In this document: positions 8,435 to 11,810 of the stretch, piece by piece
Layout of the letters: every line of letters starts with the position of its first letter
Numbering within the stretch: position 1 is the stretch's first letter
Assembly: GCA_022560025.1 (NCBI GenBank)
Contig: JAFISE010000379.1
Coordinates: 1 to 11,810, forward strand
Origin: Stagonosporopsis chrysanthemi
Taxonomy: Eukaryota; Ascomycota; Dothideomycetes; Pleosporales; Didymellaceae
Length of the DNA stretch: 11,810 nt
Direction of reading: 5' to 3'
The notes under the pieces: model-generated
Told to the model about the DNA's origin: nothing
The model's input: only the letters and a program-made list of their open reading frames with translations
Databases searched by the model: none
Program-made: the position numbers and the translations under genes

Positions 8435-9662
8435 GAAGGGTCTTACAACGGTCGTCCGTGCGTGGGATTAGACAGGGGATCATTACTACTGTAGGTCAGC
8501 ATTCATGTTTCATAATTACGCCCAGGTCAAGTGGACTTCGAACGGACCCGGCATAAAAACGCTACCTTTGAGCTTCACGACATAAGGTATATTGATGCTT
8601 ATATCTTGAGGGGATTCACAGGTTCGAGGAGTTACAGTTCTGTAGCAGAAGTGCTCAAGGGACCGGATGTTCGCGAACTCTCTAATCGATACGCATGTCT
8701 CAACTACTTATGCCTGACAACGAAGAGGCTTCCTGGTCTCGTCCTTGAGCGCCGCTGCTTCGTTTCTCTGAAGTCACTCGCTTAGGCGGCTTTGTGCCTG
8801 CGGTTCCCCATTGAGAAAGCATACCTAGGTACCACAGCTGCTAGACTCTTTCCGAGTACCACCGCCATTCTACTGGCCAAGTCTCGCTGAGTAATGTTTG
8901 TCGCAAGATCGTCGCGCTCGAACTTCCCATCAACTCCTAGAAACACGCGCCGATTTCCTCAAGGCGCAAACTTATTTGCGGTGAAACGATTCCTCGGCGG
9001 TGCTTTTAGGAAGGGTAGTCCGAGTATGTCTTTTTCTTTTTCAATTTTTTCTTTCTCGGGTTTGTTTCTTTTTTCTGGAAATGTCTGCCAAAGAAAGGAC
9101 AGAGCGTGCACCATGATTGACAGCTTCGACCCTCGGCGGCTGAAGGAAATGGGACAGAGAATAGAGTGCCAAAAAAAAGTAAAACAGAAGTTTGACCGTA
9201 CAGGAAAACTTTCACAAACGCTCTGATATCCCCCATTAAAGGTGGTCCGTTTCGCCTCTTCTCGTGGATGGGATGGTTACTAGCCCAATCCCCCATGAGT
9301 GTCGTCAATATTGACGACTGCTGGAAAACTGATACTCGCCTATACAGCAACCTGTGTCGGAAAACAAATAAGTCTCGATGGTTTCCCGAAAAGAGGCCCT
9401 TTAATGGTCTCCAACTCCCCAGTAGGATATCCTTGCGCACCTCTGAGGCCAGAGGATTTCAAGACCTATGATCATGCTGACACGACATTTCCATGATCCA
9501 CTCGACACAAGAAGTGTCCTGAGTGCCGATGGGAACTCTTTTCAAAATAAGGAATACGATCCGCAATTTCAAAGTACAAATTCAATTCGACTCGCAGTCG
9601 CAAAAACCGTTGTTGGGGGATGTAGGAAAAGTGGTAGGGTATGGCGTCCAATGTGAGTTGTC
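8435..9662. other. Intergenic stretch, no supported gene
   Basis: An 84-codon open stretch at 8531-8785 lies in the same frame as the ORF at 7601-8434 and may be its degraded tail; it starts with GTG and has no domain. An ATG ORF at 8894-9226 begins with an Arg/Ser-rich stretch, but its middle is translated from a T-rich tract (about 9027-9076) that looks like an intron or simple sequence. A T-rich run and an A8 tract (about 9172-9179) occur. The strongest signal is the perfect 18-bp palindrome at 9301-9318. The last few hundred bases are the 3' flank of the C2H2 gene. Confidence 0.5.
9301..9318. repeat. Perfect 18-bp palindrome
   Basis: GTCGTCAATATTGACGAC equals its own reverse complement over all 18 bases. 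It lies in non-coding sequence about 345 bp beyond the 3' end of the C2H2 gene. It could be a binding site for a dimeric regulator or a short cruciform; no function can be assigned from sequence. Confidence 0.8.
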
Positions 9663-10722
9663 TTAGGAGCAGGCACAAGGGCGACCGTTGCAAGTCCTGC
9701 AGCGATGACCCCCAGCAGTGGCAGTCCTTAGGTGACGCATAAGAGAGTCTTTGCGTGTGTAATTCTTGGAGCTGCAAATGCATGCAAATCGCCCAATCTG
9801 AGGGATAGTTGCTAGGAGGACGGGGCATGAAGGTGCTGACCTGCTAGAGCCACGGTGACGTTTGAGGTCTTTTACATGCTTGATTGACTGTCCGCACAGT
9901 TCGCATGCGGATGTTGCTTGACAGCTGGATCTATCGACATGTCTTCGATAACGCTGCATCATTGAAAAGGACATTTTGCAAATTGTACAAACGAAGCTTC
10001 TTGGAATAGCCTCTATGGTCTTCTTATTGCATGGCTTGTCCGACAATGCTTCACTGACGGCTGGTGGGCCTGCTGTACGAGACATGGTTCGTTGCAGACG
10101 TGGCAATGAACATGGACTTGGATAGGCTTCCAAAGATATGTCGCAGGCCTCGATAGGGCCTTGTAGACTTTGCGTGTGGACGGGGGAATCTGGATGTATG
10201 CCAAAAGGTTGAGCGTGAGACAACGGTTGCGGTCGCGAGTTTTCTGCTGAGGTCTCTCCAGTGAGCTGATTGAGCCCTGACGGAGAATCACAATGAGGTT
10301 CGTGCATCTGCATGATTAACAGACGTGGGTCAATACAATCAGTTGAGTGAGGATACCCGACACCAAGGGGTGGCGCATAATCAACACCTGTGTGAATCTG
10401 AGCTGCATCCTCCACATCGTCTGTCCACCCCGGCGGACCACCTTGTGAACACTCATTACTGCTCTCGAAAGCATCAGGTATCTGACCAAATACCGGTAAG
10501 ACCAAATTGTAGGATGAGACACCAGGACGGAATGTAGAGGCTTCTCGCGTGAAGAACGGACATGGATCTTGCTCTATGTGATGACCACTAAAGACAATCA
10601 GTGCTAGCAACAGCCAACGGCTCTCGTTTTATGCTTACTGGTTATAGCGGCTGATAGTATAAGCGGCCTATTAGGCCGCTTGACTAGTGATCTTGATTTC
10701 GGAGAGCAGAGAGTATACTCAT
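9663..10722 (-). CDS. C2H2-type zinc-finger protein, probable two exons
   Basis: The main exon is 10587-9663, ending in TAA. Its open frame has no ATG until about residue 104, so the start is probably upstream. I propose exon 1 at 10722-10685 (MSILSALRNQDHY) and a 97-nt intron 10684-10588, with donor GTCAAG, branch-like CACTGAT and acceptor CTTTAG, giving 320 residues. This ATG is the first on the strand after a TATA box at 10845-10852, and the join keeps frame. The N-terminal 200 residues are polar and Pro/Ser-rich. Three fingers follow: CX2CX12HX5C (about 213-235), CX2CX12HX9C (241-267) and an aberrant CXCX13HX8H (282-307). A short Cys-rich end, HRCRTCNGRPCACS, closes it. It is likely a nuclear DNA-binding protein. 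The fingers are non-canonical, with Cys replacing the last His twice, which is common in lineage-specific fungal C2H2 proteins. A stronger donor (GTAAGC, minus 10638-10633) exists, but no ATG precedes it in frame. Family confident; exon 1 tentative. Confidence 0.8.
10661..10681. promoter_or_regulatory. 21-bp palindrome with CGG-N9-CCG
   Basis: AAGCGGCCTA (10661-10670) and TAGGCCGCTT (10672-10681) are perfect inverted arms around one central T. The core is CGG-N9-CCG (10664-10678), the architecture recognised by Zn2Cys6 dimers. It lies inside the proposed first intron of the C2H2 gene, about 40-60 bp beyond its start codon, or in its promoter if exon 1 is wrong. A role as an operator is inference. 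Confidence 0.6.
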
Positions 10723-10860
10723 GCGGTATCGGTGTTCTGTGTATCCAGCGGCAGAGCCGCCTTGAGTGTATCCCTATGTGTCTAAACACTGCAAGGGAAG
10801 AGGCGTGAAGCTGAGACGGAAAACTGACGAGGAATTATTCGGAGCTCTTATACCTCAGCA
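10723..10860 (-). promoter_or_regulatory. Core promoter and leader of the C2H2 gene
   Basis: On the minus strand TATAAGAG lies at 10852-10845. It is followed by a C/T-rich leader (about 10812-10791) and no ATG until the proposed start at 10722, 123 bp downstream. A second palindrome, GCGGC-AGA-GCCGC, lies at 10748-10760 (CGG-N5-CCG), 26 bp before the ATG. Confidence 0.5.
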
Positions 10861-10883
10861 AGGCACGGGTGGAGAAACTGGTT

Positions 10884-10898
10884 TGATTGGTGGCCGCA
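10884..10898 (+). repeat. Dispersed 15-bp word, copy 2
   Basis: This is an exact match to TGATTGGTGGCCGCA at 5955-5969, same orientation. The flanks do not align beyond the word. Confidence 0.4.
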
Positions 10899-11216
10899 GG
10901 AGGACCAGGAAGCCGCCCATTGCTGGAGGCCTAATATCGGAACACGTGAATGAAGGTCGCCGAACGTCTATCAAGGTCACATCACAATATCTCGATGTCC
11001 AAGTAGAGAAGCAAGCTCTCGGGGCCCTTTTTGCTTGAGAGTTTGTCCGCAAAGATAACATCTTTAGTGTTCTATCCGCACCTCTCGCGAGCAGCATCTC
11101 GAACAGCTCTTTTTTCCCGTAGATATCGCTGTTGCGAGTGGTTCTACAGCCTGGAACCATGCCAATGGATTCAATTGCACGCGATCTGACTGGATAGCAG
11201 AGGTGTCAACAATCTA

Positions 11217-11289
11217 TCCAATCAATCGAGGTCCTCTGAATTGAATTGAATTGAAAGAGGGTCAACGAGAGTAGATTGAATTGATTGGA
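11217..11289. repeat. ATTGA-rich segment bounded by 10-bp inverted repeats
   Basis: TCCAATCAAT (11217-11226) and ATTGATTGGA (11280-11289) are perfect inverted copies. Between them are three and a half tandem copies of GAATT (11238-11255). Directly downstream, GATTGATC is repeated in tandem at 11307-11322. It could be a degenerate MITE or simple-sequence expansion. Confidence 0.55.
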
Positions 11290-11374
11290 TTACTTCCTTA
11301 GGCCTAGATTGATCGATTGATCGACTTGATTGGTTAAAGAAGGTAGAAAATAGCCCGTAGAGCACCGCCCTAGG

Positions 11375-11389
11375 TCACCTGACAGGTGA
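11375..11389. repeat. Perfect 15-bp palindrome TCACCTGACAGGTGA
   Basis: Arms of 7 bp surround a central A. The ACCTG...CAGGTGAT core recurs in the hairpin at 11698-11735, followed in both places by a G-rich stretch and GGCC, so the two may derive from the same kind of element. Confidence 0.6.
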
Positions 11390-11697
11390 TCTGGGGCCTT
11401 GATCCTCTTCCTCCTGTGGCGTAGCGCCTAAAGATGCTAGTGAATCAACCTAGATCAAATCGATTACCCTACTCTCTCTAGATTAAATTGATTGTAGAAT
11501 TCAGGCCTCTGGACCTCTCTGCTAGATAGGATCCCGCCATGTAGTCAAGAACTTTTCCAGACTAGACAGAGAAGCTGTAGAAGCGCACGGCTTGATAAAA
11601 CGATTCTATGCACGAGCGAGACGTTCAGCACGAGGGTTGACATCGGACGGGTAGGTTTGTGGTTCATCTAGTGAATCGTCCAGTGACTCCAGTTCGG

Positions 11698-11731
11698 ACC
11701 TGGGGGGGGGGGGGGGGGGCCCCCCCCAGGT
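11698..11731. repeat. G18C8 hairpin, possible transposon terminus
   Basis: ACCT followed by 18 G (11702-11719), then 8 C (11720-11727) and AGGT. This gives a 12-bp perfect stem with a ten-G loop. Just outside, TTCGGACC (11693-11700) and GGCCCGAA (11747-11754) are a further near-inverted pair. CAGTGACTCC at 11681-11690 and the repeated GGACC/GGTCCC words resemble the terminal regions of fungal pogo/Fot1-type elements, but no transposase or second end is in the window. Homopolymer length may be a sequencing or assembly artefact. Confidence 0.4.
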
Positions 11732-11810
11732 GATTTAGGGGGAGGGGGCCCGAAATAGTGGTCCCTTGTTTTTGTTTTTTTGTTGTGAAAATGAGGAAAA
11801 AAGGCAGATT

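Larger units (their letters stand above)
10861..11810. other. Gene-free mosaic of repeats and palindromes
   Basis: No open frame here is credible; the longest (10855-11160, minus) overlaps the C2H2 promoter and has no domain. The stretch holds the second copy of the 15-bp dispersed word (10884-10898), an ATTGA-rich segment (about 11161-11340), a perfect 15-bp palindrome (11375-11389), GGCG-TAG-CGCC (11419-11429), further TGATT/AATCA motifs to about 11500, and a G-run/C-run hairpin near the window end. This pattern fits old transposable-element ends or subtelomere-like filler. Confidence 0.55.

Noticed and set aside
8491..8525. Possible intron GTAGGT...CCCAG after the 277-codon ORF
   Set aside because: Only 35 nt, and splicing there leads quickly to an in-frame stop.
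8617..8640. T-loop-like GGTTCGAGG suggesting a tRNA
   Set aside because: The flanking bases do not form a T-stem and no anticodon or acceptor arm can be drawn.
8894..9226. 110-codon forward ORF with an Arg/Ser-rich start
   Set aside because: The middle is encoded by a T-rich tract, the end is lysine-rich from A-runs, and no domain is visible. A short first exon with a GTATGT donor near 9023 is conceivable but I found no convincing continuation.
9006..9440. 144-codon minus-strand ORF
   Set aside because: Starts with GTG, and its lysine-rich tail is simply the T-rich tract read on the other strand.
10633..10638. Strong GTAAGC donor on the minus strand as the end of C2H2 exon 1
   Set aside because: It would pair well with the CTTTAG acceptor (about 51 nt), but the required upstream frame has a TAG and no ATG before the donor.
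10855..11160. 101-codon minus-strand ORF
   Set aside because: No domain; it runs up to the TATA box of the C2H2 gene and lies in repeat-like sequence.

Overview
The window looks like nuclear DNA of a filamentous ascomycete (Pezizomycotina, perhaps a Dothideomycete). Genes on both strands are interrupted by short introns (45-98 nt) with GTRNGT-like donors, CTRAY-type branch sites and YAG acceptors. The proteins are typical of these fungi: a Zn(II)2Cys6 regulator, a fungal-type dihydroxyacetone-synthase-like transketolase and a C2H2 zinc-finger protein. Assignment below class is inference from style only.

Region 1-5200 is the ordinary genic half. A six-exon Zn2Cys6 transcription factor gene (401-2511, 606 aa when spliced) lies 465 bp upstream of, and in the same direction as, an intronless 738-aa dihydroxyacetone-synthase-like transketolase gene (2977-5193). 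The spacer carries a CCAAT box, three matches to the CreA/Cre1 consensus core, a TATA-like element and a pyrimidine-rich tract before the start codon. The pair may be a regulator and its carbon-metabolism target, but this is inferred from position only. Convergent to them is a small two-exon gene (5374-5613, minus, 58 aa), too short for routine ORF calling, with its own TATA box.

Region 5600-9660 has the look of accessory or decaying DNA. It holds a large imperfect inverted repeat centred at 6085. From about 6.09 to 8.79 kb one forward frame has remarkably few stops and includes a clean 277-codon ORF at 7601-8434. Within it is a 30-bp tandem repeat that would encode 10-residue Cys-Tyr repeats. 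I read this as an eroded or multi-exon gene of unknown function.

Region 9660-10900 carries a C2H2-type protein on the minus strand. Its start codon is probably in a separate short first exon; the spliced product is 320 aa. Two CGG/CCG palindromes lie in its leader and first intron. Region 10900-11810 has no credible gene. It is a mosaic of ATTGA-rich sequence, palindromes and a G18C8 hairpin that may mark the edge of a transposable element running out of the window.

No tRNA, rRNA, CRISPR array, telomere repeat or recognisable transposase was found.
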